The translations under genes were made by a program, and so were the position numbers. From positions 1-39,013 of the forward strand of contig JAAMXP010001124.1 in the NCBI GenBank assembly GCA_019693395.1: a stretch of DNA of 39,013 nt, written 5' to 3'. Within the stretch, counting starts at the first letter, position 1; each line of letters begins with the position of its first letter. This document shows, in pieces, positions 27,729-38,921 of this stretch. The notes beneath the pieces are model-generated. The model was given only the letters and a program-made list of their open reading frames with translations, searched no databases and had not been told where the DNA came from. Origin of the DNA: Ettlia oleoabundans (lineage: Eukaryota > Chlorophyta > Chlorophyceae > Chlamydomonadales).

Positions 27729-29394
27729 ATGGCGCGCACCCGTTCCCTGCAACAACGCGAGCAAGCGCAGAGGTTCCTGGGGCGACACGGCAACGTGTAT
27801 GTCTATGTGCCGAACCTAATTGGTGAGCCTGAATCAGCCGGTTGGCCGATGAGGGCCTTGCCTCTTGAATGTTGCTGCCGCAGCAGCATGGCCGCAGCAG
27901 TGCCGCTCCCGCTGCCGCCGCCGCTGGCACCTCTGCGCCAGCCTTGCTGGCCTCAGACCCAACACAAACTCGCTTTGGCCTATGCTGCCCCGCAGGCTAT
28001 GCACGCGTTGCAGCAGCGTTGTACGCCTTTGGGGTGTCAATGACAGATCCAGCAACCTGCGTGCTGGCTTACTTCGCCAGCTTTGTGTGCGACGAGCTGG
28101 ACGGGCGCTTTGCCCGCATGTTCAACCAGTGCTCCACCCTGGGCTCAGGTGAAACCGGACGTTACGAGGAGTTGTGTACTTGCCGGTGCCCTTCATCAAA
28201 TCTATACCCCTGCCCCTGAGTGGGTCTGGCTTGGTGTAAGTAGCGGGACTGGTGGAATGCTACGCTCCCTTACTGGATGCCAGTCTTGTCAAAGCTTGCC
28301 CCTCCACGTTTGAGTCCCTGCATTGGCATTTTAATCCTGCCAGGCGGTCAGCACCCACACACGTAGCTCTACAGCACGCCTTTTATTGCAGTGCTGGATA
28401 TGGTGACGGATCGTGTGGCCACCGCCTGCCTGCTGGCCACCCTGTCTGTGCGCTACCCTACAGCCCACCTCGCCTTTCTTCTCCTTATCATGCTGGACAT
28501 CTTCAGGTGAGCTGTTGGAGAAACGTCGCTGTTGCTCGTATTGTAGCCGTCCCTGTGTGTGATAAATGGCAAGCTATCCTGGCAGTGCAGCGGGTTGTTG
28601 TGCCAGCTTCATAACCCAGAGTTTTTGTGCATTGCTCCATTCCCGTGTCCTGTCCCCACTTCCATACAGCCATTGGTTCCAGATGTACAGCACCTTGGCC
28701 ATGGGATCCAGCACACACAAGGTAAATCGTGCACCACGCATAAACATATGACGCATCACGGGTCAAGGCAGGGCTCACACAGCACGCAGGTGCTGGTGTG
28801 CACCTTGCTCATTTACCCCGTGATTGCTTGCGCTCTCAATCGTATTCCTGTCACGCTGTGGTGCGTTGCAGGACACCAACAGCCGCAGCTTTGTGGTGCG
28901 AGCCTACTACCGCAGCCGCATGTTCATGGGCTTCTGCTGTATCTGCTGCGAGGTGTTGTACCTCGCGCTGTACTTGCTGAGCTGGCAGCAGTACCAGGCG
29001 CCTGCTCTGGCGCTGCCAGCCATGCTGCAGGGGCTGCAGCTGCCTGCAGGTGAGGCTGCAGGTTGTTTGTTTGGCATGCTGCTGTGGGTTGATGGTGTTG
29101 TAATTGAGCCGCATGCCGTTGGGAAGCACCAATGTTGCGTGTTATTTCAGCATGTGTGTGGTTGAATGCTCCTCTGCTGCATTGTGGTCCCGGCGAGCCA
29201 ATTGCATCTGCCCTCCTTCTTGCCTTGCAGGCTTGCGCTTGCCTTCCAGTATCCCGGCTGCGGGCATTGTGGCTCTGCTGGTCCTGCCTGGCGTTGCAGT
29301 GAAGCAGGTAGTGAACGTCATACAGCTGCGCACAGCGGCGCAGCAGCTTGTGGCATTCGATCAGCAGCAGGACGCCAAGAAGGCACGGCAGTAG
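27729..29394 (+). CDS. PIS1: Phosphatidylinositol synthase
   Basis: Six exons (27729-27822, 27996-28148, 28392-28506, 28670-28721, 28872-29049, 29231-29394) encode 251 aa in frame. The enzyme (CDP-diacylglycerol-inositol 3-phosphatidyltransferase) makes phosphatidylinositol from CDP-diacylglycerol and myo-inositol in the ER membrane. The full CDP-alcohol phosphotransferase motif D-x2-DG-x2-AR-x8-G-x3-D-x3-D is present at residues 64-89 (DELDGRFAR, then G81, D85, D89). The NVYVYVPNLIGYARV start and the HWFQMYSTLAMG stretch are typical of PIS rather than other family members. Several hydrophobic segments follow. The start is the first ATG before a basic, Gln-rich N-terminus. The length is a little above plant PIS (about 227 aa), mainly in an Ala/Leu-rich loop at about 190-205. 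Confidence 0.95.
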
Positions 29395-29812
29395 TACAAG
29401 GGACACCACCCAGGCAGCACCATCGGCACCTGCCACCCCTTGATCAACTCAACGTTCAAATAGTTTACATGTAGAGGCAGCCAGTTCTTTCATGTCACTT
29501 ACCGTGATGTCAGACTGTATATGTTCATGTTACACAATGCCCACCAACTGCTTAGCCTAGAAAGAGTTTGTTGAGTGCATGAGTAATGGAATACTGCATG
29601 GGTGTGTGACAGCGTCAAGTGCTGTTTAAAGACATAAAATTTTCGGCAGTACAGTACACACAAGTGAGGGAGTACACAAAATCATTTAGGGGCAACACTG
29701 CAAACATTAGGGTCGCAATGTCGAGCATTATGGCATCTTGACGGGGTTGTAAACAGGCAGCAACATGAGTTGGGACAAAATTGGTGTGGTTACTGCCACG
29801 TGAATGGGTAGC
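29395..29812. other. Tail-to-tail spacer with candidate poly(A) motifs
   Basis: This 418-bp region lies between the stop codons of PIS (+) and the beta-helix gene (-). Plus-strand TGTAA occurs at 29748-29752. Minus-strand TGTAA (TTACA) occurs at 29530-29534 and 29465-29469. If used, the two 3' UTRs would overlap by about 200 nt or more. Confidence 0.45.
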
Positions 29813-32800
29813 CTATTTGCCGCGCCCAAGCCTGGCCAGCTGCGCACGGTACAGATTATCTGAAACATTGCCAACCGGTTTGACAAGCCAGCCTTTCGAC
29901 GCACACTGCAGCAGCGGGAAGAACAGCAGCAACAGCAACAGCGTGAGTTTTGGCAAAGGGCGCTGGTTTGCAGTACTGCAGTGGCAACATATAAGGCATG
30001 CGGCAAACCAGGGAGCAAATTTCCGACAACTGCAGCAGTCGGCCGTCATGAAGCACACATGGTTGGTGCCGCTGCTTTCACCTGGTTACCGCTGTATCTG
30101 CCAATAAAATTCAGCAGCGGGCCGTATTCGCACTTGGGCAGCTTCAGTGGGGCGCCTGAGGCGCCACGCAGACCCCAAAAGGTGTTGCCCCTGCCTGCAG
30201 AATGGGCCACTAGACAAGGCACTGGTCAGAATATTCCATGACCTACTTGGAGTGCTTGCTTGCTTGAGGGGACCTGGGGAGGCACCTTGCGAACAACATG
30301 TAGTAGTCACATGGCAAAAGGGGCACATGGCAGGCATGGAACGGTCAGTTTAAAACTGGGTGAGCCGCGAACCGTCAGCAGCTGCCAGCCCACCGCAACT
30401 CACCTGCATGTGCACCCCTGTCTCCCCTCCCGCCAGAGGCAAATGGGCGGGTCGCCTGCCCCATATCAAGATCTGTGAATAGATTGGCAAACGGAGCAGT
30501 GCGGTGGCAATCGATGTTGAGGTCGGCACCTCGACCATCCATCCACACATTTAGGCGCGTGCTGCCAGCCACGGTGAGATCATGGATGTACCTGCAACAA
30601 CAGCCGTCGAGTAGCAGTGTCAACAGCATCATTAATACTCATGAAATCGTCAGAACTGAATCACATTGCAGGCAAGAATGGCGCTACATCGTCACAGCAG
30701 CATAGGGCCGCCAGACGCACAACCGCCCCAAGCCACACGTCCTGTGGTAGGTAGGTCTCCAATCACCTTACAGCAACATTAAACCTGCAGAGCAAAACGA
30801 TGATCCAGAAAAGATAAGGCCGTTGCCACCATCAGGGGCAGCACATGCATATCAATGCATCATATTTGAGCAGCAGGAAGGGCACCAGCAAAACCATGGC
30901 AGCAGCAGTAGTCACCTGGTGATGAGGTTTGCCTGACCAGAAATGACAGACAGGGCGTGGTGCCTGCAAATGAGTCAGCAGTTCCACAGGGTTCAATGTG
31001 GAGAGAATAAGGGGGTGGTTTGCCTGCCTGCCTGCCTGCCTGCTGGCTCCCATCCCCCCCACCACCCCCCACCACCCCAACAACCCGCGCATCCACCCAC
31101 AAACACATCCTCCACCCGGCACTCGCTGCGCACCCACCCGTTGCGTGCCGTCCTATGCTTTGGGTTGACGCGAGGCTTTGTTACACTCACCGTCACGTCT
31201 GCACAGCACAGCACAGCAAATTCACAACACCTGGCAGCACAGTTGTACATGCTTACTGGTATTCTGCATCGGTACCGCTGTTGAATGCTAGATGATCTCA
31301 AGAACACGTCCAAGGTTGCCAAAACCCAAACCTGACAGAACACAGAGTTAATGCGGCAGCTGCTCCAGACGTTACTGACCGCTTTCCACCTCCCTCACCT
31401 GAAACTGTGGAGCGGTCCACCCAACTTAGGAACAGGCCGTTGTCAGCATTAAAAATGGCAACCTGCAGCACAGTGCTACATTGCGTTGGAGGTATCATCA
31501 ACACATCAGACGACCCAGAACAGCTGGTCAACCCATGGCATCAGGCTATTTGGTTGCAGGCTGCAAGTGACACCCTGCCCACGAGGGCATGACCTTATTG
31601 TATTGTCTCGAGTGCTTCCGCACACAGGCATGTGAGCGCGTACACCCACATTTATAACCACACGCAAACCTATACCCACAAGCATCCCCTTCTCCGCCCT
31701 TTCCGGCTGGAACTCACATTTCGCACCCAGCAATTGGAGGCACGGCTGAACTGTATGGCATTGTAGCCCCGGTCGGCGTGGTGCTGCTGTGTGACAACGT
31801 GCCTGCAATAAGGAAATGGAGGTAGGAGCAGTCAGATACGCAGGAGGATCCAGCTTCGTAGACAAAAGGTGAAAAAGCAGACAAGCAGGGAGAAAGTACC
31901 GTGGCTACATCACTGCATTTTGCTTTGCTTTTGCTTTTGCTTTTGGTTTCAGCAGCAGCGCAATGGCCGGTATTGCAGGTGCTACAGTATTTGACTGGCA
32001 CGGTTGCAGCCGTGGACCCAAAGGGCGCACTGTCACTAATGATTTCTTATGTTGGTGCCCATTTGGCTCACTTGAAACGTATAGTAAGTTTCTCGACGCC
32101 CGCATCCTGCATCGACGGGTTGTCAGCGTGCACCTCTCCCCGCCAGCCCATCACCGTCTTGACTGCAGGCCCACATAGCAGCAGCAGAGGACGTTGATAC
32201 AAACCCACGGCCTGAAGAAAGCATCTGACAGTATGTGATGAACCCAAAGACGAACGGCCCTGCACATGCATACATTCACAGCTGGCTACTCCTAAGACAC
32301 ACTTGCCACGTTACCGATTTGAATAAAGGAATTGTTTAGGCTGGGGCACTCTATTGACGCAAGAACAGCTGCTGCTGCCAGCTTTGCCAATGTGAGTGCC
32401 TCACCACTGCACCCACAGCCTGAGCACAAACCATATATTACCTGGGAAGGGCATCCATCTGTCCAGCTGGATCCACCCATCTCCCTTAGCAACTACCCTG
32501 CAGCCAGCAATGTGGTGCAAGATCCCTCAAAGCAATCAATGGCGCAATTGGTGACTCATTTGGAGCCTAGTCAGGATGTGGACGTCAAAAAGATTCAATG
32601 AACATTTGGCCGCTACCCTGGCGGCAAGCCCAATGCCACCCAAGCACAGTGCCGGAACAGATTTACGAAGGGGCTGCAGCACAGCAGCAGCAGCCAACAA
32701 CGCCGCTTGCATCACCGTTGTGGCATCGGCACCAGCTGCGGCAGCAGCACCAGCGGTGTAAAGCTGACACAAGGATACGGATTGAATTCAGCGGGAAAGA

Positions 32801-35800
32801 GATTGAAGTATCTCACCTTGCCAGGAGGGATACCTCATCTCTGTCCACCACATCAATCCCCTTTGAGCTGCCGCTGTCCACCTTGTTCTCTCCATAGACC
32901 CAGGCGGGCACAGAGTTGGCAGGCGCCATGCGTAACTCCACTGGTCCCACAGTTGCACTGCCATCACCATGAGTTTCGCCAACGGCGGCGGCATCCCAGG
33001 CTGAGAGTGTCTCTTCGTCTCCCTCACCATCCTCGTCCTCAGCAGCAAGGGAGGATTCTGGATGTGCCTCGTCCTCAATCATGACTTGGGGCGAGAAAGA
33101 TCCAGCGCTTGCATCATCGGCATCATCTTCCCCAACACCAATGCCGTCGCCCTCTTCGCTGTCGCTGCTGCTACTGTCGGTCTCCTCAACGTCGCCAATG
33201 TTTGCACCATCCTCATCGCCGCCCTCACTTCCAGCCTCCTCATCAGCAGATGCTTCTGCTGCAGCTGCCGCATCTGCCTCAAGTGCCTCTTCCACGCTGA
33301 GCCCCTCTCCAGCATCCGCCCCCAGCACACGCAACCCATCTATCGCGGCCTGAAACACAGGGTCAGCAAGCAACTCCTCTGGCACTGTGGTGGGATCCAC
33401 GGCTGCCAAAGGACTGCCCTCTTGATCGCTGCCAGTCGATGTGTTGTCGCCAACAACAGGCAAGGTGGGGCCACTGCTGGCAGTCAGATCATCAGTGGTA
33501 TCGCTCAGCGAGCGGGTTGCTGCAGCAAATGACGCACAGATGCATGTGTTTTTATTACAAGAGGTTGTGCCGTGCACTTTGTCAACATGCTGCGATTGCA
33601 TTTTACATTCTTATGGAGCATTTGCTGCATAAGCAGCTGCCTGCAGCTACTTATCTCACCCATTGTCACCGCATCGTTCACAAAAATGCGTATACGCTGC
33701 CCAACCGCAATGCGAGCAGAGCTGTCAACCTGCAGCAGCAGCCCAGCATGGCAAGAAACAGAAGGTGTGATGGGTTATTGAACGGGCCCTTTTGGAGCGC
33801 GCTTTGTTGCAGTGCTGCTGGTAGTATTGCGCTAGCCATTAGCATAGGAACATCCCCAGCCTCCAGGCTCGAGGAATCCAGGTAGAACAACCAGCATCCC
33901 GTCTTTGAACATGGTGTGCAGAGATCCAAGCACAGAGCAAGCAGCACAAACAGTCAACCAACTCACTGGAATTCGGTAGGCACCAGCCGCCACTGGTCCT
34001 TCAATGCGTGCCAGCAGCGAGCGGGGCTGGCTCGTTTTCTGGGTGTAGCCCCTGCAACACAGCACGATGCAATGTGGCTGGGTGGGATCAGCACCAACGG
34101 CAACATTTCGGTGCAGGTGCAGCGTGTGTCAAACTTGCCGAGGCAGCCACAGATGAAAGTTTGAACTGGCAGGCAGGGCAAGCCAGGCGGGGCAGGCAGG
34201 AAGGCATGTGTCAATGGCAGGCACGTAGGGGCGGGCATGAAGGAGGAAGGAAAGAGTGTGGGTGGGCACGAGGGTCGGCAAGCAGTAACTTGCTAAGGAA
34301 TCGAGCCCGATGAGGCAGACAGGCTGCAGGTACATCAAGTCAGCAACAGCTGCCGCCACTCACGAGAAGGTGATGAAGCCGCCTCCTGAATTCCAAGAGG
34401 ATTGTATCTTCTCTGCAAATGGGGCAGCCGAGAAAAGGGCATGCGAGTGTTTGACAACAGCTGGTTTGCACTGCCGCCAGCACAGCACTTGTTACCGCCG
34501 GTTCAGGTTGCGGCGTGTAGATGAATGATCAGCAGCTGCCAGACTAGGAGTGCTTTTGTGGTATTAAACTGCTGCTAGTCTGACACCTGCTGATCGATCT
34601 TCTACATGACCCATCCTGCTTGACCTCTTGCCTGAACTCTTGTCACCTACAACTGGCAGCAGCCACTTACCTCCGTTCACTGACCAGGTGCCCCTGTAGA
34701 CATCACTGAGCGACTGCATGATTTGGATGGTGGTGAGACCCGCCTGCACAGCACAGAGAGGGCAACGGCATGATCAGTGGCAGCTGGAGGACAGCATTAA
34801 TATTACCATTCGGCAGTCGAGTAAAGAGAGATGGGTGGGGTCAGGGGGTGCCAAATAGAAATGCGGGGGTGCCATGGGCCAGCCTGGGGCAATTGCAAAA
34901 TAAACTGCCACTGAAGAATAAACCAACTCAATCCAGGAGCAGCATCACCACCATCCTATGATGTCGCACCCAGTCAGCCAGCCAACAAGCACTGCATAGC
35001 ACCACACAGCAGGAGCCTCACCCCTGCTCCACGCAGCACCACTCCAGCGCGTGTGATGGTCAGGGGTTGCATCAGCACATAAACGCCAGCAGGGAAAAAT
35101 ATTACGCCGCCCTTTGCATTGGCGTTGGCAGCTGCCACTGCTTTCTGCACGCGGCAGCAGAGAGTCTTTTGTCAGCAATCGTGCGCGCGATGTGCCTCAA
35201 ATGCCCCATTTCACAGCTAGCCATCGGTCCAGCAGCGTATTGTGGGCGATTATTCTGGGTCTCGGGACCCGTTGTGGATAGGCAGACTGTACACACACAA
35301 AAGGCACAATTCAACTCCCGGCAACCAGCATCCAGCAGCCCACCTGTAGCGCCGCTGTATCGTCAGTCATACCGTCGCCCTTGGCCCCAAAGCTCCGCAC
35401 ATTGTAGCGAATGGGAGGGTTGGGGATGGCGGAACTGCCCTCTGCATCTTCAGCATGGCAGGTATCTCATATTAGTTCAGATTGGGCTGTTTGTCAAGGC
35501 AACAGGGAATAGCCGGTGCATCCAGGTAGGGGCTAACGGCTGGGGTCTGCCCTAAATGATGAGGTTGGCAGGGTTCAGGGTTGGCCACGCACCTCGGTAG
35601 CCTGCCCGCCGCCAGTCAAAGCCTCGGTGTGGCGGCAGCAGCGTCAGGCCAGTTTGGCCGCCACCATCTTTTGGAGGAGGCGGGGGCTTTTTCAGTGGCG
35701 AAGGTGAGGGAGGTGACCGCCGAGGCAACGGGGGTCGCAGTGAGGGGGGTGGGGGAGGCAGAGGAGAAGGAGGGCTGGCCTGGGGGGAAGGCACCGGCAG

Positions 35801-36283
35801 CGGGGAAGGAGGCTTGGCTACTTGTGGTGGGAGCAACATTGGGGATGGCGGGCTGGGGTTGGGAGGGGGGGTTGTTGGGCTCAGTAGAGGCAGAGGCGGA
35901 GGCAGAGGTGGCGTCAGAGGTGGGGGGCTTGTGGGTGCCGTAGATGGCGCTGCAGCTGGAATCAGTGCCTCATCAGGTGGCAGGGCAGGGCCGTCAGCCA
36001 GACCCGCTTCCAGCAGGTCGCCCGCCACAGCGGCGGCAAGCGGCATAGCAGGCCCCTCTGCTGCCGCGAAGGGCGGCGACTGTTGTGAGGGTGTCGGCTG
36101 GGTATCCGCAGCTCCAGCAACTGCACATCAGGCGAAACTCGGGGTTATGATGCCGGGAAGGCGCGCAGCGCATGCGGTCATGTGCCGAGGAGCGACCATC
36201 GCCTTTGGCTCGTTTGCATCGACCGCACCTGTCAGAGCCAAAACCAGCGCCAGCAGACGCAGCGGAACGGATGATATGGTCAT
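29813..36283 (-). CDS. Secreted Pro-rich pectate-lyase-superfamily beta-helix protein
   Basis: Eighteen exons encode 860 aa: 36229-36283, 35593-36120, 35344-35441, 35022-35144, 34671-34743, 34364-34412, 33967-34051, 33660-33729, 32817-33519, 32442-32497, 32072-32162, 31718-31802, 31399-31462, 31138-31198, 30916-30963, 30404-30591, 30082-30194, 29813-29905. All phases match (2583 nt). The ATG at 36281-36283 starts a signal peptide (LRLLALVLALT). Residues 83-168 are Pro-rich with SPPSP and PPPPP runs, as in algal hydroxyproline-rich wall glycoproteins. From about 185 the protein is a right-handed beta-helix: AGYR, then VRSFGAKGDGMTDDTAALQ (about 208-227) and FFPAGVYVL, the signature of pectate-lyase-superfamily proteins. 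Later landmarks are NGHHALSV and HRTAPFANLFTDLD (759-772). Exon 9 adds a long acidic insert (about 437-534). It probably binds or cuts an acidic wall or mucilage polysaccharide, but I cannot name the substrate or catalytic residues. A partial paralogue lies upstream. Confidence 0.88.
31021..31078. repeat. (TGCC)5 tract and G-rich run, intron 14 of the beta-helix gene
   Basis: Five TGCC units at 31021-31040 are followed by C-runs at 31054-31060, 31065-31070 and 31075-31078. In the minus-strand transcript these are G-runs of 4, 6 and 7 bases spaced by TGGT, able in principle to form a G-quadruplex. The intron is 30964-31137. Confidence 0.8.
31921..31946. repeat. (TTTTGC)n microsatellite, intron 11 of the beta-helix gene
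   Basis: About four units of TTTTGC (one shortened) lie in intron 31803-32071. On the transcribed strand it reads as GCAAAA repeats, so it is not a pyrimidine tract for that gene. Confidence 0.8.
32817..33519 (-). other. Exon 9 of the beta-helix gene: acidic low-complexity insert
   Basis: This 703-nt exon encodes residues 361-595, and most of it has no counterpart in the usual beta-helix fold. About 437-534 is dominated by Asp, Glu, Ser, Ala and Gly, with runs such as DSSSSDSEEGDG and EDEDGEGDEE. The end of the exon returns to fold-like sequence (WVYGENKVDSGSSKG, then DEVSLLA). It is by far the longest exon apart from the Pro-rich exon 2. Confidence 0.85.
34517..34605. repeat. 31-bp imperfect inverted repeat (foldback), intron 5 of the beta-helix gene
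   Basis: The arms are 34517-34547 and 34575-34605 with a 27-nt loop. The inner 21 bp pair with two mismatches (left GATCAGCAGCTG, right ending in CTGCTGATC). The outer 10 bp have three mismatches. It sits wholly inside intron 34413-34670. It could be a MITE-like foldback or a hairpin-forming small-RNA precursor. Confidence 0.75.
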
Positions 36284-37308
36284 TGGTTCGCCAACCGTGC
36301 ACTTGTCACTGATCGGGCGGACGCCCGGCCACCGCCCGCTGCGTGGAATTAAATCAAGCGGCAAAAGACGGCTGTAGAAGCGAACACCAAGATGTGAGAC
36401 ATCCGGAGCAAGTTGCGGCTCCCAGTAACCGGCAGGGGTCGGAAGGCGGGGGTCAGCAACAACGACCGGGCCAGGGTCGCCACACTTGATTCCATTTTCG
36501 CTCCGGCAAGTTCCCGGCCCAAAACAAAGGCTCTACATCGCCATATGCCAATGGTCACTTTAAGCGGGCACTGGGAGCAGTGCTGCCGCCGCTTCAGACG
36601 GGCAACCAGCAGCCACTAAGTTCTGATCTATATGACGGTTACTTGCAAAACATATAACAGTTGGTCAAAACTCGTCCCACTTTGGATGTAGAACAGATAG
36701 AATTAAACCAATGCATATTAGCAGATTAGCCATAACACTTCCATCGTGTTGTTCTGCAGGGTTGACCTTGCAAGGAGGAGCAAACAGGCGGGGGCTGTGG
36801 CCGGCTCTGTAGCAGCTGAGCCCCAAGCAATACATCAGCTACCAGTGCAAAGCGGACATGCAGCAGACTTGCCATACAGAGCAATGTTTGAATGGAGGGA
36901 ACAGCAGGTAACATAATAGAGAAGCGCAGGGCTGAATGCTGATACTTGTCAAAGAGGGCAGGTGCATGCCCCAAAGTAGGCGGTGCAGCGACTGTGAGCA
37001 TATTGGCAATCGGCGTGGTTATAGGCCGGAGTGAGAACCAATCAAATGAGGAATAAGGAAAGCTGTGAGGGCCACGGCACAAGTGCAACATTTGCCTAAT
37101 TGCAGCATGCGAGAATGCAACTGCCATCCCAACGGTAACTCTAGCGGTAACGCAAGCAGAAGGCGGCAGGCCAGGGGAGCAGCATGGATGCGTTGCCGCT
37201 GCCAATACAGCAGATAGCTTACAGCTGGTCTGCTGCCGGCTAGCCGCCATGTGCAGGGTTCATCGGCTTATGGGAGCAGTACTTGTGCAGGTAGTGCAGC
37301 GCGCCCTT
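36284..37308. other. Intergenic between tandem beta-helix paralogues
   Basis: This is the upstream region of the complete paralogue and the 3' flank of the partial one. A minus-strand TGTAA (TTACA at 37219-37223) lies 86 nt after the partial copy's stop. A long minus-strand open frame (36726-37250) is present but has almost no acidic residues and is not called. Confidence 0.55.
37219..37223 (-). terminator. Candidate TGTAA polyadenylation signal of the partial paralogue
   Basis: The minus strand reads TGTAA 86 nt downstream of the TGA at 37309-37311. The distance is plausible, but the motif is short. Confidence 0.4.
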
Positions 37309-38921
37309 TCAGCGGCCACGCGCGGCACGACGTGCCTTGCGCTGTGCCATGTACAGATTTGGCGCTGCTCCACGGGGGAGAGGTGCAACATGCCACCTAG
37401 TAGACTTGCACTGCGGTTCAGCCGGGAGCCACATCACATTCAGGGAGGGCACCACATCAGCTAGGGCACAGCAGCAGCAGCAGCGGGGCAAGCATGGCAT
37501 ACCTACAAGGACCGGCAGCACAACAGGCAGCAGCAGGCGTTAGAATGCAATCAATCACTTCCTGTTGTTGCAGCGGGCAACACCCTGTTGTATAGAAGCA
37601 GGAGCCCAATATCAGCAGTGCTTAAAGCAGAGGGGTCGTGGGATCGCCTTACCGTATTTCCCGTAAAGTTGCCGATGAAATTAAGCACCGGCCCAAAGCT
37701 GCACTCAGGCAGCGGAGTCGCGGTACGCCTATTTGGACCAGCAGTACGGTGGAAGTTGTGGTAGGTGTTCAGCATGCCTGCACAGATGGAAGCGTTTAGG
37801 TGTGGGTAAAATAACAAGGTCAACCATGTTTGTGGAGGGCAGGGATGAAGGCAGAAGCAGTGCACTACGTCCAAACAGCCCGGCGGGTGGGATGCCCCTG
37901 CCCGGGCAGGGCTGATGCCAAGCAATGTTGTGCATGCAACTGCCACCCCCTAAGCTGAGCTGCCAGGCACCGCGTACACGCACCTGAGTAGGCGCCCCGA
38001 TCTTTTGCCCCACCAGAGTGGAAGGCACGGGTGCCGATACCCAAGTCTAGGTTGGTAAAGAGGTTGCCCCATGGGGCGGTACGGTGGTGATCAAGGTTCA
38101 GGTCCAAACCTGCATGGGGTGGGCGACAGTGCAGGAAGATGAAGGGGCACCCTGGACGTTGCCGTACAGCGCCGCCAAGCATGGCAAATCGGAGAAAACC
38201 TGCACTCCATAGGCCGAAAACCGGGCTGCACAGCGAAGCGGTGCCAGGCTGTGCAGAGCGCGGTTGTGGGTGTGGACCAGTCCGCCAGGAGGTGCATGGG
38301 GGCAGCACAGCCACCCACCAATCACGCTACCATGATGGATTAGTTCACAGTTTGCTGCTCAGGCAGAACCGCCCTTAAGCTCCAACAAAACCCGATGCCT
38401 CTGGCTGGCACCCGAACTACACCTGCTGCAACAAACCAGGCCTGCCATGCCCAAGTCAGGTCATACCGCCTATTAAACTGAGCAGGCAGGCACATACTTG
38501 CAACAAATACCACAGCGAGGTCATTCACCACCCACCCTTGCCGTTCATTATGACGTTTAGAGAGCTGCCGCTGGTGACTGTCACATCATGAATGAAGGTG
38601 ACCATCAGCTTGAATCTGCAGGCAGCGTAGCAATCAAAGACGCAATACAAGCTGAAGCAAGGCATAGTTCTTGGGGTGAAAAAGCAGCTGAGATTCGATA
38701 GGCCATGGGTTGCATGGCTGCACCGTAGCCCAGAGCTGCAAAAATAGCGACGAAAAGGATGCAGCTTGCATGCTCAAAGGACACACATTATACTAAACTG
38801 CCAGCCATGCAATCAAGTAACGAGACACAGGAGAGTGACACTAAGCCTGCAACGGGCGCCAAGTTTGCTTGCCTCTTCAGCATGTTGTCATGGCTCTCGC
38901 CAATGGAGATAGGGTGGTGGC
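37309..38921 (-). CDS. Beta-helix paralogue, 3' part (5' end outside the window)
   Basis: Five exons at the 3' end are clear: 38873-38921, 38536-38615, 37984-38109, 37653-37777, 37309-37410. They encode about 160 aa that align with the C-terminus of the neighbouring gene: HHPISIGESHDNML with HHALSVISGQANLI, HHRTAPWGNLFTNLDLG with the HRTAPFANLFTDLD stretch, and CSFGPVLNFIGNFTGN with the CEYGPLLNFIG stretch. Intron phases match except for one extra intron (38110-38535) after MNGKG, where the neighbour has none. The first intron shown (38616-38872) has a GC donor. The remaining 5' exons lie beyond 38921 and probably beyond the window end. This copy is 4 aa longer in its fourth exon and has an Arg/Ala-rich C-terminus. 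Confidence 0.88.
38616..38872 (-). other. GC-AG intron in the partial beta-helix paralogue
   Basis: The donor reads AAGAG|GCAAGC and the acceptor ATCTGCAG. Joining gives NMLKR-FKLMVTFIHD, which aligns with NLITR-YIHDLTV of the neighbour at the same phase (2). Confidence 0.8.

Noticed and set aside
33081..33353. Ser/Pro-rich plus-strand open frame
   Set aside because: It is the reverse complement of the acidic exon of the beta-helix gene, where GAG/GAC/GAA codons read as CTC/GTC/TTC and similar.
36726..37250. 174-codon ATG-initiated open frame on the minus strand between the two beta-helix genes
   Set aside because: It has no Glu and only a few Asp and Lys, no recognisable motif, and lies mostly in the expected 3' UTR of the upstream paralogue, whose likely TGTAA is inside it. 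It looks like a chance open frame in GC-rich DNA.
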